Source: an uncultured Roseibium sp.
GTDB taxonomy: Bacteria; Pseudomonadota; Alphaproteobacteria; Rhizobiales; Stappiaceae
Direction: 5' to 3'
Assembly (NCBI RefSeq): GCF_947494555.1
Contig: NZ_CANLVF010000001.1
Coordinates: 1,550,001 to 1,614,000, forward strand
Length of the DNA: 64,000 nt
Under the pieces are notes generated by a model. It was given only the letters and a program-made list of their open reading frames with translations. It made no database searches and was not told the DNA's origin. This document shows, in pieces, positions 25,299 through 34,740 of the stretch. Numbering within the stretch: position 1 is the first letter of the stretch; each line of letters opens with the position of its first letter. The position numbers and the translations under genes were made by a program.

Positions 25299-27791
25299 TT
25301 AAGCGCGCTCCACCTTGCAGGCGCATTTCTTGAAGTCGGTTTCCTTGGACAGCGGACATGTTGCGTCCAGTGTCAGCTTGTTCGTCAGCTGGCCCTCGTC
25401 GAACCAGGGCATGAACACCAGTCCTTCCGGGACTTTGTTGCGGCCCCGGGTTGCCAGCTTGCTGCGCACCTGGCCCCGGCGCGTGGACACCATGATTTCC
25501 TGTCCGTTTCGCAGGCCGCGTGCTTCGGCGTCAGCCGGATGCATGTAAACGACCGCAAGTGGGAAGGAGCGATGCAATTCGGGAACGCGTCGCGTCATGG
25601 ATCCGGAGTGCCAGTGCTCAAGAACACGACCCGTGCAGAACCAGAGATCATATTCCTCGTCCGGCGATTCCGCCGCAGCCTCATAGGGTGCGAAGATTAT
25701 CTTGGCCTTGCCATCCTTGTGGCCGTAGAAGCGGACTTCTTCTCCGTCAGGGACGTAAGGATCGTAGCCCTCGCGGAACCGGTAGAGCGTTTCCTTGCCA
25801 TCGACAACCGGCCAGCGAAGGCCACGGGCCTGGTGATAAATGTCGAACGGCGCAAGGTCGTGCGCGTGACCGCGGCCGAACTCCGCATATTCCTCAAAGA
25901 GGCCTTTTTGCACGTAGTAGCCGAAATGCTCCGCATCGTCGTTATGGAAGCCTTCGGCCGTCTCGCTCAGCGGGAACTTGTCGACCTGCCCGTTGGCAAA
26001 CAGCACGTCGTACATCGTCTTGCCGCGATGCTCCGGCATCTTGGCGAGCAGTTCTTCCCCCCAGACTTCTTCCACCGTAAAGCGTTTGGCGAATTCCATC
26101 AGTTGCCACAGATCTGACTTGGCTTCGCCCGGCGCTTGAACCTGCTGGCGCCAGAACTGGGTGCGGCGTTCCGCATTCCCGTACGCGCCTTCCTTCTCAA
26201 CCCACATCGCGGTTGGCAGGATCAAGTCTGCTGAAACCGCCGTCACGGTGGGGTATGGATCCGAGACGGTGATGAAATTCTCAGGATTGCGATACCCGGG
26301 ATAGCCTTCTTCGTTCATGTTGGGGGCAGCCTGCATGTTGTTGTTACACTGCACCCAATAGGCGTTCAGCTCTCCGTCTTTCAGTTTCCGGTGTTGCAGC
26401 ACAGCGTGAAAACCGGGTTTCGGCGGGATTGTGCCCGCGGGGATCTTCCAGGCTTCCTCGCAGATCCTGCGGTGTTCATCATTTGCAACAACCATGTCAG
26501 CCGGGAGCCGGTGGGCAAAGGTGCCGACCTCGCGAGCGGTGCCGCAAGCTGAAGGCTGACCCGTCAGTGAGAAGGGTGAATTTCCGGGCTCGGAAATCTT
26601 GCCGGTCAAAAGATGCACATTGTAGCAAAGCGAATTGACCCAGGAGCCACGGGTGTGCTGGTTGAAGCCCATCGTCCAGAGGCTCATGACCTTGCGCTCT
26701 GGATCTGCATACTGCTCTGCCAGCCGTTCCAGCTGCTCAGCGGGAACTCCAGAGAGCTCCGACGTCTTGTCGACGCTGTATTCGGCAACCGAGGCCGCGT
26801 ATTCGTCGAAACTGATCGGCTCCAGTTTGCCGGAGTCCGGATTGGCAGCCGCTTCCTGGAGCGGGTTCTCCGGGCGCAACCCGTAGCCAATATCGGTGGC
26901 GGTTTTCGTGATGTTCACGTGCTTGGCCATGAAGTCTTCGTTCACGCGGCCAGTCGTGATGATGTGGTTGGCGATGTAGTTCAGGATTGCCAGATCTGAC
27001 TGCGGTTTGAAGACGATGGCATTGTCGGCAAGTTCGAAGGAGCGGTGCTCGAACGTGGACAGGACATGTACCTGTGCACCGGGCTTGGTCAGACGTGTAT
27101 CGGTAAGCCGTGACCAGAGGATAGGATGCATCTCCGCCATGTTCGAGCCCCAAAGCACGAATGTGTCGGCGTGTTCAAAGTCGTCATAACACCCCATCGG
27201 TTCGTCGATACCGAAGGTGCGCATGAAACCGACGACCGCCGAGGCCATGCAGTGGCGCGCATTCGGGTCGATATTGTTGGAGCGGAAACCGGCCTTCATC
27301 AGTTTTGCAGCCGCATAACCTTCCCAGATCGTCCACTGGCCCGAGCCGAACATGCCAACGCTTGTCGGGCCCTTGGCCTTGAGCGCCGCCTTCCATTTCT
27401 CGGCCATCACGTCGAAGGCCTCGTCCCAGCTGACCGGTTCAAACTCGCCGTTCTTGTCGTAGGCGCCGTTTGATTTGCGCAGCATTGGTGTTGTCAGCCG
27501 GTCTGCGCCATACATGATCTTCGAAAGGAAGTAGCCCTTGATACAGTTCAGGCCGCGATTGACGGGAGCATCCGGATCGCCCTGTGTGGCAACAACGCGT
27601 CCTTCCTTGGTGCCAACGAGCACCGAGCAGCCCGTTCCGCAGAAACGGCAGGCTGCCTTGTCCCATCTGATGCCGGTTGCCTGCACCTGCCCTTGGGCAG
27701 GCCCGCTGCCGATCGAAAGACCTGCTGCAGAAGCTGTTGCGGCAGCGGCTGTGGCCTTCAGGAATGTCCTGCGGGATTCAGAGATTGTCAT
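25299..27791 (-). CDS. napA: Periplasmic nitrate reductase catalytic subunit NapA
   Basis: This 830-residue molybdoenzyme reduces nitrate to nitrite in the periplasm using bis-MGD. It has a twin-arginine signal (SRRTFLK, residues 6-12) and the 4Fe-4S cysteines Cys48, Cys51, Cys55 and Cys83 in the C-x2-C-x3-C-x27-C spacing. The molybdenum-ligand cysteine region [13 protein letters not shown] is present. Length matches other NapA. NapD starts 3 bp upstream of its start region and would act as its Tat-signal chaperone. Confidence 0.98.
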   Translation of the reverse strand: MTISESRRTFLKATAAAATASAAGLSIGSGPAQGQVQATGIRWDKAACRFCGTGCSVLVGTKEGRVVATQGDPDAPVNRGLNCIKGYFLSKIMYGADRLTTPMLRKSNGAYDKNGEFEPVSWDEAFDVMAEKWKAALKAKGPTSVGMFGSGQWTIWEGYAAAKLMKAGFRSNNIDPNARHCMASAVVGFMRTFGIDEPMGCYDDFEHADTFVLWGSNMAEMHPILWSRLTDTRLTKPGAQVHVLSTFEHRSFELADNAIVFKPQSDLAILNYIANHIITTGRVNEDFMAKHVNITKTATDIGYGLRPENPLQEAAANPDSGKLEPISFDEYAASVAEYSVDKTSELSGVPAEQLERLAEQYADPERKVMSLWTMGFNQHTRGSWVNSLCYNVHLLTGKISEPGNSPFSLTGQPSACGTAREVGTFAHRLPADMVVANDEHRRICEEAWKIPAGTIPPKPGFHAVLQHRKLKDGELNAYWVQCNNNMQAAPNMNEEGYPGYRNPENFITVSDPYPTVTAVSADLILPTAMWVEKEGAYGNAERRTQFWRQQVQAPGEAKSDLWQLMEFAKRFTVEEVWGEELLAKMPEHRGKTMYDVLFANGQVDKFPLSETAEGFHNDDAEHFGYYVQKGLFEEYAEFGRGHAHDLAPFDIYHQARGLRWPVVDGKETLYRFREGYDPYVPDGEEVRFYGHKDGKAKIIFAPYEAAAESPDEEYDLWFCTGRVLEHWHSGSMTRRVPELHRSFPLAVVYMHPADAEARGLRNGQEIMVSTRRGQVRSKLATRGRNKVPEGLVFMPWFDEGQLTNKLTLDATCPLSKETDFKKCACKVERA

Positions 27792-27794
27792 GGC

Positions 27795-28079
27795 TTAGTC
27801 TCCGACTTGGCTCGATTGGGCATTTGTTGAAACGGCATCTTCCGCCGCAATATCTTCAAAGTGGTGGTAGGTGAGGGTGACCGAGATGACACCGGGGATC
27901 TGGTGCAGCTCCATAATCAGCTCCGACGCTAGTTTTTCAGGTGTATCTTCAACCACCACGACGAGACGGCCATCCTCACCGTCTGCGTGAATTTCCACCC
28001 CGTTCAGCGCATTGATCTGATCCCGGACGCTGTCGACCGAGCGGCTGGATGCGTGAACGAGGCAGCCGCAAATATTCAT
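27795..28079 (-). CDS. napD: NapA signal-peptide chaperone NapD
   Basis: The 94-residue cytoplasmic protein begins MNICGCLVHASSRSVDSVRD and shows the NapD ferredoxin-like fold pattern, including ELIMELHQIPGVISVTLTYH. It binds the twin-arginine signal of NapA during cofactor insertion. Its ATG (28079) overlaps the napF stop by 4 nt and its stop lies 3 bp before the napA start, so the three genes are tightly coupled. Confidence 0.95.
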   Translation of the reverse strand: MNICGCLVHASSRSVDSVRDQINALNGVEIHADGEDGRLVVVVEDTPEKLASELIMELHQIPGVISVTLTYHHFEDIAAEDAVSTNAQSSQVGD

Positions 28080-28597
28080 GTCGGGCCTCCTTCCTGATCC
28101 AGTTGAATCATTTTGAAACTCACCGCTTTTGCTGGACAGGCATATGAACATGCGCCGCAACCGGTACATTGACCAAAGTCAAGAACCGGTTCTGACTTGC
28201 CGCCGAGCGTCAGCCGGAATCGGATGGCTCTTGGTTCGCAAACGTCCTCACACGCCCGGCAAGTTATTCCCTGAAGGGAGAAGCAAGCGTTTGAAATTTC
28301 CGCTTTCCAGGGCCATGCAAGGTCGGTGGAGGGGTCGAGCGCGCCTGTCGCGCACGCATCGGCACAAGCGCTGCAAAACGTGCAAGCGCCGAGAGAAAAA
28401 TCCACTACCGGCCGGCGGTCGCCAGCGAGGACGATGATCTTTTCCGGACACGCCTTAGCGCAATCGTTACAACCGGTACAAAGTTCTGAAAAACTATTCT
28501 CGGCTGCCCAAGGCGGACGCATCCCATCCACCTTTGCTTCAGTGGACAGTTTTAGGAATGCGCGCCGGCTAACCGAGACTGCGGTTTTTTCCGACAT
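28076..28597 (-). CDS. napF: Ferredoxin-type protein NapF
   Basis: The 173-residue cytoplasmic protein contains three 4Fe-4S cluster motifs: CTGCNDCAKACPEK, CTFCSACADACATG and CTGCGACSYACPAK, with extra cysteines in CRACEDVCE. The N-terminal RRAFLK resembles a Tat motif but NapF is cytoplasmic in studied bacteria. It helps mature NapA. The start is ATG 28597 (GTG 28600 is adjacent), 4 bp past the stop of a 51-codon ORF. Confidence 0.93.
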   Translation of the reverse strand: MSEKTAVSVSRRAFLKLSTEAKVDGMRPPWAAENSFSELCTGCNDCAKACPEKIIVLAGDRRPVVDFSLGACTFCSACADACATGALDPSTDLAWPWKAEISNACFSLQGITCRACEDVCEPRAIRFRLTLGGKSEPVLDFGQCTGCGACSYACPAKAVSFKMIQLDQEGGPT

Positions 28598-28601
28598 CAC
28601 A

Positions 28602-28757
28602 TCAGTCCGACCGGAGACCGCGTGAACGCCGTGGTAACCCGGCTGCGACTGTCTGGTTTGCCAAACGGGTCAACTGGTCTTCAAAAACCGATGGAACACC
28701 TTGTGCCGTGAACGCCGTCCACCCGGCTTGCCGGGTGTGATTGCTGTATTCTGCCAT
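28602..28757 (-). CDS. Possible 51-residue leader protein of the nap operon
   Basis: A frame of 51 codons starts at ATG 28757 with a strong ribosome binding site (gagggagagg) and ends 4 bp before napF. It is too hydrophilic to be NapE, the usual small membrane protein at this position: there is no membrane helix. The sequence is Thr/Ala/Arg-rich and matches nothing I know. It may be a genuine small gene or an upstream frame that couples translation into napF. Confidence 0.45.
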   Translation of the reverse strand: MAEYSNHTRQAGWTAFTAQGVPSVFEDQLTRLANQTVAAGLPRRSRGLRSD

Positions 28758-28973
28758 AACCTCTCCCTCAGTATGGACAGAAACAGAGAGCTGTTATGGT
28801 TCTTTGCCCTCAACGCGAGCTTAGGCCGTCGGACACCATAGAGGGTATAAGGGTTACTACGTAAGACGTTATTTCATAAGATTCGAAACAAATATAAGAT
28901 ACTGTAAAACAGAGATAGTTGACCCTTGATCATGCTTGAGATGCACAACGATTCGCGTAAAGGAAGCTGGTCT
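28758..28973 (-). promoter_or_regulatory. Nap operon promoter region
   Basis: This 216-bp AT-rich spacer separates hisI from the nap operon on the same strand and must carry the nap promoter. I looked for an FNR/Anr box (TTGAT-N4-ATCAA) and found only a poor match near 28928-28941. No certain operator can be named. Confidence 0.4.
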
Positions 28974-29429
28974 TCAGCCTTTACCGTAAACCTCGGCGGG
29001 GTCGTAAACTCTTTCGGCTTCAACGCGTTCAAGGGCCGTGGAACCGTCGGCGGGACTGACAACTTTCCGGAAAAAACATGAGCGGTAGCCGACGTGACAG
29101 GTCGCGCCATTGCCCGCGACGCTGACTTTTAGCACGAGCGCGTCCTGATCACAGTCAGTGAGGATCTCGTGCACCGTCTGAATTTGGCCGGAGGTTTCAC
29201 CCTTCTTCCAGAAGCCCTGTCGGGAGCGGCTCCAGTACCAGGCCTCTCCCGATTGAATGGTTCGTGTCAGAGCTTCTTCATTCATGTAACCGACCATCAG
29301 AACTTCACCCGATTTGACATCGGTGACGACGGCGACGATCAGGCCGTCGCGATCGAATTTCGGCATAAGGAACGAACCGTTTTCAACGGCATCCTTGTCA
29401 CCGCGTTCCTTGAACGGAGAGTTGCACAT
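28974..29429 (-). CDS. hisI: Phosphoribosyl-AMP cyclohydrolase
   Basis: The 151-residue enzyme performs the third step of histidine synthesis, opening the purine ring of phosphoribosyl-AMP. The zinc/magnesium motifs are visible: [16 protein letters not shown] and [11 protein letters not shown]. It also shows [11 protein letters not shown] and [18 protein letters not shown]. It is the single-domain HisI without HisE, as usual in alphaproteobacteria. ATG 29429 has aggacc upstream; longer starts enter the folE spacer. It lies 46 bp after folE on the same strand. Confidence 0.96.
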   Translation of the reverse strand: MCNSPFKERGDKDAVENGSFLMPKFDRDGLIVAVVTDVKSGEVLMVGYMNEEALTRTIQSGEAWYWSRSRQGFWKKGETSGQIQTVHEILTDCDQDALVLKVSVAGNGATCHVGYRSCFFRKVVSPADGSTALERVEAERVYDPAEVYGKG

Positions 29430-29475
29430 GAAGGGTGGTCCTAGCCTTACTGTTAGCAAGCAAGGACCAGACGGG

Positions 29476-30147
29476 TTATAGGCCCTTGCCGCGCACCATG
29501 GACATGAACTTGGCCTGTTCGGCCGGATCGTCCTGGAAAACGCCCGTGAATTGTGTGGTGATCGTCGAGACACCCTGTTTTTGAACGCCGCGCATGGTCA
29601 TGCACTGATGTTCTGCTTCGATCATCACTGCCAGGCCTCGCGGAGCGAGCGCATCGTCAATGACCGATGCGACTTGCGCCGTCAAGTTCTCCTGCGTCTG
29701 CAGCCGCTTTGCATAAATATCTACAACACGGGCGAGCTTCGACAAACCGACAACGCCTTCAGCAGGGTAATAGGCGATATGAGCTTCGCCGATAAAGGGA
29801 AGCATGTGGTGTTCACAATGCGAATGAAACGGAATGCCACGTACAAGCACGATATCCTGGTACCCGCCGACATCTTCGAATGTCCGCTCAAGGTGCTCTG
29901 CAGGATCTTCAAAATAACCGCCGTAGAGTTGGCTGAGCGCCTTAACGACCCGCTTCGGCGTATCCACCAGGCCTTCGCGATCCGGGTCGTCGCCCGTCCA
30001 CGCAAGTATCGTTCGAACGGCGGCTTCGACTTCTTCACGACTTGGCCGGAGCAACTGTTCAGGAGATTTTCTTTCAAATCTCTTCTCTACCGGCTTCAGG
30101 ACTGCGTCCATCGGGATCCTCGCAAATTTACCCTTGTCACTCGTCAT
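29476..30147 (-). CDS. folE: GTP cyclohydrolase I
   Basis: This 223-residue cytoplasmic enzyme makes 7,8-dihydroneopterin triphosphate from GTP, the first step of tetrahydrofolate synthesis. The zinc and active-site segment [14 protein letters not shown] is present, with [20 protein letters not shown] and the later [12 protein letters not shown]. The N-terminal 30 residues are a basic extension seen in rhizobial homologues. It is divergent from the NifU-like gene and upstream of hisI. Confidence 0.96.
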   Translation of the reverse strand: MTSDKGKFARIPMDAVLKPVEKRFERKSPEQLLRPSREEVEAAVRTILAWTGDDPDREGLVDTPKRVVKALSQLYGGYFEDPAEHLERTFEDVGGYQDIVLVRGIPFHSHCEHHMLPFIGEAHIAYYPAEGVVGLSKLARVVDIYAKRLQTQENLTAQVASVIDDALAPRGLAVMIEAEHQCMTMRGVQKQGVSTITTQFTGVFQDDPAEQAKFMSMVRGKGL

Positions 30148-30398
30148 ACGGCGCTCGTTCTTGCACAGATCAAGAAGTCCTCGCTTGAAGGCCGGGGACC
30201 TTTATCATACTCCACACAAAATGCGAACGCACAGTTTCTGAGCGGGTTGAGCCGGCTGCAAGCGCACTTGCGTCACCTACAATTACCGACTGCGACCACT
30301 CTGCCCCTTGCGAAATTGCCGTGGCGTCTGATCTATATATATGAAAGCAAAGCGCCATCAATGTGTCGCGCATCACAGGCTTTCACGAAGAGGCGAGA

Positions 30399-30851
30399 AT
30401 GCTTGACGACATCTACAATGCAAAGATCCTTGAATTTGCAGGAAACATTCCGAGAATAGGCCGTCTAGAGCAGCCTGACGCAACGGCGAAGGCGCATTCC
30501 AAGCTTTGCGGTTCGACGGTGCTCGTTGACATCCGCGTGAAGGACGGTGTGGTGACTGACTTTGCCCACGACGTAAAAGCCTGTGCTCTGGGACAAGCCT
30601 CGGCCTCGATCATGGCCCAGAATGTGGTTGGCGCAAGCGCTGAAGAGCTGCGCGACGTACAGAAATCCATGCGGGCAATGCTGAAAGAGGGAGGAGATCC
30701 GCCATCCGGACGGTTCGACGACCTCAAGTTTCTGGAACCTGTACGCGAGTATAAAGCACGTCACGCCTCCACGATGCTGACCTTCGATGCCGTCGTCGAC
30801 GCTCTGGATCAAGTCGACGCCAAGGCAAAGGAAGACGGGGCTGCGGCCTGA
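30399..30851 (+). CDS. Iron-sulphur cluster scaffold-like protein (IscU/NifU family)
   Basis: The 150-residue protein resembles the IscU/NifU N-terminal scaffold. It begins MLDDIYNAKILEFAGNIPRIG and has cysteines in KLCGSTVLV and KACALGQASASIM. The canonical third cysteine and LPPxK motif are not obvious, so cluster binding may differ from IscU. The order folE, scaffold, yidD, thrS is familiar from rhizobial-type genomes. Start ATG 30399 has gaggcgag upstream; an earlier start at 30363 is less likely. Confidence 0.88.
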   Translation: MLDDIYNAKILEFAGNIPRIGRLEQPDATAKAHSKLCGSTVLVDIRVKDGVVTDFAHDVKACALGQASASIMAQNVVGASAEELRDVQKSMRAMLKEGGDPPSGRFDDLKFLEPVREYKARHASTMLTFDAVVDALDQVDAKAKEDGAAA

Positions 30852-30878
30852 GCCGCATAGAGCAACACGAACATTTTC

Positions 30879-31232
30879 ATGTGCAAGTGTCCGGATAGCG
30901 CTTCTCACCAAAAAGGCCACCTGTCTCTCGCAGGACATGCGGCAATCGGTCTCATCTGGCTCTACCGGCATTCACTGTCGCTTTTCATGGGGCGCGGCTG
31001 CCGTTACGCGCCAACCTGTTCCGATTATACCGAGCAGGCGATCAGAAGGTACGGTTTCTGGGCTGGTGGCTGGATCGGTCTGGCACGCATCTTGAGATGC
31101 AATCCCTGGGGGGCATCCGGCTTTGATCCGGTGCCCGACGTATTGCCCGAACGATCAGTGTGGTTCATGCCCTGGCGCTATGGTCGCTGGACCGGGCGCC
31201 ATATTCCCAGAGAACACAGGCTGGATGAATGA
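30879..31232 (+). CDS. yidD: Membrane protein insertion efficiency factor YidD
   Basis: This 117-residue protein matches YidD. The signature GRGCRYAPTCSDYTEQAIRR is followed by RILRCNPWGASGFDPVPD. It is a small amphipathic protein that associates with the inner membrane and aids YidC-mediated insertion. In many bacteria it lies with rnpA and yidC, but in alphaproteobacteria it is often separate, as here. It is 27 bp downstream of the scaffold gene. Confidence 0.94.
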   Translation: MCKCPDSASHQKGHLSLAGHAAIGLIWLYRHSLSLFMGRGCRYAPTCSDYTEQAIRRYGFWAGGWIGLARILRCNPWGASGFDPVPDVLPERSVWFMPWRYGRWTGRHIPREHRLDE

Positions 31233-31331
31233 GAGCGCCCGTCCGCTATGAGCGGTCCCAATCAATAAGACGTTGACCTAAAGTAACCTGGATGCAACGC
31301 TCTTTTCCTGGCTTTAGGGCAGGGGACGGAT

Positions 31332-33113
31332 ATGGACGCGCGTGACTTTCACTTCGTAATGATCAAGCCGACTCACTATGACGATGATGGCTATCCGATC
31401 CAGTGGCTGCGCTCCGCGATACCTTCCAACACCCTGGCCAGTCTCAACGGTCTTGCGGAGGCCGCACGGGAGCGAAAGGCGCTTGGAGAAGACGTTCGGA
31501 TCCACCTGCACACATTTGACGAAACCAACAAACGTGTGCACCCGGAAAAATTAGCCAGGGATATCCGCAGGCGGGGTGGCAAGGCGATGATTGCCCTGGT
31601 GGGCGTTCAGTCCAACCAGTTCCCGCGCGCAACAGACCTTGCCCGCAAGTTTATGGCAGAAGGATTGCAGACCGCGATCGGCGGGTTCCATGTGTCAGGC
31701 TGCATCTCCATGCTGGACGAGATGCCGGCTGAATTGGTCGAGCTGCAGAAAGAAGGCGTCAGCTATTTCGCCGGTGAAGCAGAAGAGCGGCGGCTGGACC
31801 AGGTGTTCCGTGATGCATGGGCGGAAGATCTGAAACCGCTTTATGATTTCATGGCCGATCTGCCATCTCTGGAAGGCGAGCCGACACCGATCCTACCGCC
31901 CAAACACATCCAATTCACTGCCGGTTCGCATTCCAGTTTCGACCTGGGACGCGGCTGCCCGTTCCAGTGTTCGTTCTGCACGATCATCAATGTCCAGGGC
32001 CGCAAGAGCCGGTTCCGCTCCGCCGACGATCTCGAACAGATCATCCGCGACAACTACGAGCAGGGCATCAACAGGTTTTTCATTACGGACGACAACTTCG
32101 CACGTAACAGGGAATGGGAACCGCTGTTCGATCGGCTGATTGTGCTGCGCGAAGAAGAGAAGTTCGACATCAAGTTCATCATCCAGGTGGACACGCTCTG
32201 TCACCGCATAGAGAACTTCATCGAAAAGGCGACCAGGGCCGGGGTGAACCGGGTCTTTATCGGTCTTGAGAACATCAATCCGGACAATCTGCTTGCGGCC
32301 AAGAAGCGACAGAACAAGATCACCGAGTACCGGGAAATGCTGCAGAAATGGCGGGCCCACGGCGCTACGACCTACGCCGGCTACATCATCGGATTTCCGG
32401 GTGACACCAAGGAAGCGGTGTTGCGCGATGTGGAGATCATCAAGAACGAATTGCCGCTAGATCTTCTGGAGTTTTTCTATCTGACACCACTGCCGGGATC
32501 TGAGGACCACAAGGTCCTTCTTTCCAAAGGTATCTGGATGGATCCGGATCTCAACAAATACGATCTTAATCACCGGGTATCGCACCATCCCAAAATGACC
32601 GATAGCGAATGGGAAGAAGCCTATCGGGAAGCCTGGGAAAGCTATTATTCCGACGCGCATATCGAAACCGTTCTAAGGCGTGCCGCCGCCCACAAGAAGG
32701 GGCGCCCGGGAAACAAGCTGTTCCTGATGATGTGGTTCAAGCTCATGGTCCAGTGTGAGGGAGTGCACCCGCTGGAGGGTGGCTATTTCCGGCTGAAATT
32801 CCGCAAGGACCGCCGCAGCGGATTGCCGATTGAGAGCGCGCTCTCCTTCTATCCGCGTTACATCTGGGAGGTCGTCGCAAAGCACTGGGCTTATGTGTCG
32901 TCGACCTGGCGTGTTTACCGGATATACCGCAAGGTCAAAGCGTCGCCCAACCGTCACAGCTATTCGGACATTGCCATCAAGGAGATCGAAAAGGATAGCG
33001 AGGAAGCCCTGGCCATGATCCAGGAAACCCGTGGAGGCGTCGAAGCGGTCGCAAAGACAGCTCGAGATGCATCCATCGTAAAGGCAGCCAAGAAGAGAGC
33101 GGTTGCCTCATAG
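31332..33113 (+). CDS. B12-binding-type radical SAM protein
   Basis: The 593-residue protein has an N-terminal Rossmann-like B12-binding-type region (to about 150, including AIGGFHVSG) without the DxHxxG cobalamin ligand. The radical SAM core follows with CPFQCSFC (Cys209, Cys213, Cys216, CX3CX2C) binding 4Fe-4S. The core continues with FFITDDNF, RVFIGLENINPDNL and YAGYIIGFPGDT. The last 180 residues are helical and charged. The reaction is not predictable; relatives act on lipids, tetrapyrroles and peptides. It overlaps the convergent exporter gene by 6 bp. Confidence 0.88.
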   Translation: MDARDFHFVMIKPTHYDDDGYPIQWLRSAIPSNTLASLNGLAEAARERKALGEDVRIHLHTFDETNKRVHPEKLARDIRRRGGKAMIALVGVQSNQFPRATDLARKFMAEGLQTAIGGFHVSGCISMLDEMPAELVELQKEGVSYFAGEAEERRLDQVFRDAWAEDLKPLYDFMADLPSLEGEPTPILPPKHIQFTAGSHSSFDLGRGCPFQCSFCTIINVQGRKSRFRSADDLEQIIRDNYEQGINRFFITDDNFARNREWEPLFDRLIVLREEEKFDIKFIIQVDTLCHRIENFIEKATRAGVNRVFIGLENINPDNLLAAKKRQNKITEYREMLQKWRAHGATTYAGYIIGFPGDTKEAVLRDVEIIKNELPLDLLEFFYLTPLPGSEDHKVLLSKGIWMDPDLNKYDLNHRVSHHPKMTDSEWEEAYREAWESYYSDAHIETVLRRAAAHKKGRPGNKLFLMMWFKLMVQCEGVHPLEGGYFRLKFRKDRRSGLPIESALSFYPRYIWEVVAKHWAYVSSTWRVYRIYRKVKASPNRHSYSDIAIKEIEKDSEEALAMIQETRGGVEAVAKTARDASIVKAAKKRAVAS

Positions 33114-34007
33114 GGCGGCACCGGACGTTTTTTTTCTTCCCGGGATCCGCCAGCCGAATGTCATCCCCATGGCGGCCGTAACAATGGCCGCGGCGCCCAC
33201 AAGCTGCACCGCCTGCAACGCGTGGCCGAACGCTATGTAGTCCACGACAATGGCGACGACCGGATAGATGAACGAAAATGCTCCTTGAAGGTAGGTCGGA
33301 AGTTTCTGAACGGCGCCATACATCAGAATGTACATCAGTCCTGTATGAACCGCGCCTAGAGTGATCAACGCGCCCCAGGCGATACCGCCTTCCGGAAGTG
33401 CCGACCAGCTGACGAAGGGCGCAAGCATCAATATGCCGACACAGACCTGAATGAGTGCGATCAGTTGCGGCGGCGTTCCCGTGAGTTTTTTCGTGAGGAG
33501 CGCGGCAACCGCCCAGAAAAAGGCGGCGCAGAAGGCCAGCAGAATTCCGAAGGCGTAATTCAATCCGCTCGCCTCAGGACCACCCGGTTTTGCCTGAACG
33601 ATCAGCATGACACCCAAAAACGCGATCGCAAGCCACGAAAGTTTGGTTGCGGTAATGCGTTCCCCGAGAAAGAGGGCGCCAAAGCCGACCAGAATAAAGG
33701 GCTGAGTATTATAAACTGCGGTCGCGACGCCTATCGAAGCTTGACCATAAGCGCTGAATAGCATTGCCCAGTTCAAGACGATGGCGACACCGCCGAGTGC
33801 GGCCAGTAGAAGCTGGCGCAAAGTTATCCGCCGGCCCAAAACACCCTGAGCCGCGCAAATTACCAAAAGCGCAAACGCACCGAAGGCGCAGCGCCAGAAT
33901 ACGACATCTATTGCCGCTTCTCCCGACAGTACGACGAAAAATCCGTTAGTGCCGAGAATGGTCATGGCGGCGCTCATTTCCACAGCACCGCGAAGTGTCT
34001 TGTCCAT
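33108..34007 (-). CDS. EamA/DMT-family exporter
   Basis: This 299-residue inner-membrane protein has ten probable helices arranged as two EamA repeats (residues 10-140 and 150-285). It would export small metabolites such as amino acids. It is divergent from an Lrp/AsnC regulator gene (34137), a common pairing for amino-acid efflux under Lrp-like control. Substrate is inferred from that pairing only. Confidence 0.9.
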   Translation of the reverse strand: MDKTLRGAVEMSAAMTILGTNGFFVVLSGEAAIDVVFWRCAFGAFALLVICAAQGVLGRRITLRQLLLAALGGVAIVLNWAMLFSAYGQASIGVATAVYNTQPFILVGFGALFLGERITATKLSWLAIAFLGVMLIVQAKPGGPEASGLNYAFGILLAFCAAFFWAVAALLTKKLTGTPPQLIALIQVCVGILMLAPFVSWSALPEGGIAWGALITLGAVHTGLMYILMYGAVQKLPTYLQGAFSFIYPVVAIVVDYIAFGHALQAVQLVGAAAIVTAAMGMTFGWRIPGRKKTSGAAL

Positions 34008-34136
34008 ATCTGCCTCGCCCTGTTTGTTGGCATGGCAATCTTGGCAAACCGGGCGAGCGCTTTCTATGTGGTAAGTTAGATGATATCGTAAATTTTCCTT
34101 ATTATCTTAAGTCAAAGCACCAGTTGGATTCATGAA

Positions 34137-34589
34137 ATGAAACTGGATGACGCGGATGCGAAAATTGTCGAAGCGCTGATCATGGACGGCCGCATGTCCC
34201 TGAAGGATCTTGCCGCCCAGGTCGGATTATCATCGCCGGGGGTCTCGGAACGGATCCGCCGCTTGCAGGAGCGCGGCGTGATCTTGGGGTTTTCTGCCGA
34301 GGTTGACCCAAAGGCGCTGGGCTACAGTCTTCAGGCTATCGTCCGGATACGTCCGTTGCCTGGCAAACTGCATATCGTGCAACAGCTGATCCAGGAGATT
34401 CCGGAATTCTGCGAATGCGACAAGGTGACCGGCGACGACTGCTTTATCGCGCGCCTCGCCGTGCCGTCGATTGAGCAGCTGGACGGTATTCTCGACAAGA
34501 TTGCCGACAAGGCGGAAACAAGCACATCGATTGTCAAATCACAGCCCATCCGGCGGCGTCCGCCACCGCTTGTTTCGCAGTTGCCATAA
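34137..34589 (+). CDS. Lrp/AsnC family transcriptional regulator
   Basis: This 150-residue protein has the Lrp helix-turn-helix (residues 3-60: [40 protein letters not shown]). A RAM-type effector domain follows. It presumably controls the divergent EamA exporter through the 130-bp AT-rich spacer. The ATG at 34137 has a weak ribosome binding site. Confidence 0.92.
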   Translation: MKLDDADAKIVEALIMDGRMSLKDLAAQVGLSSPGVSERIRRLQERGVILGFSAEVDPKALGYSLQAIVRIRPLPGKLHIVQQLIQEIPEFCECDKVTGDDCFIARLAVPSIEQLDGILDKIADKAETSTSIVKSQPIRRRPPPLVSQLP

Positions 34590-34740
34590 CCCCATTGAAC
34601 AATTTGGCCTGCAGATCTGGAAGGGCTGCCACCCGCAGCAAAGGGTTGCCGTTTTGCGCCGAATACCCTATCAGCAGGCGGTCCATTTTCCATCGAACAG
34701 CTTACCTGCCTTGTCTGCAGGAGTGAGCAGGAGAAAAAAG

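Noticed and set aside
28921..28945. Possible FNR/Anr box upstream of the nap operon
   Set aside because: Only one half-site fits TTGAT-N4-ATCAA and it lies far from the first nap start.
30399..30851. Calling the NifU-like gene iscU
   Set aside because: The usual third cysteine and the LPPxK motif are not evident, so a specific symbol is not justified.
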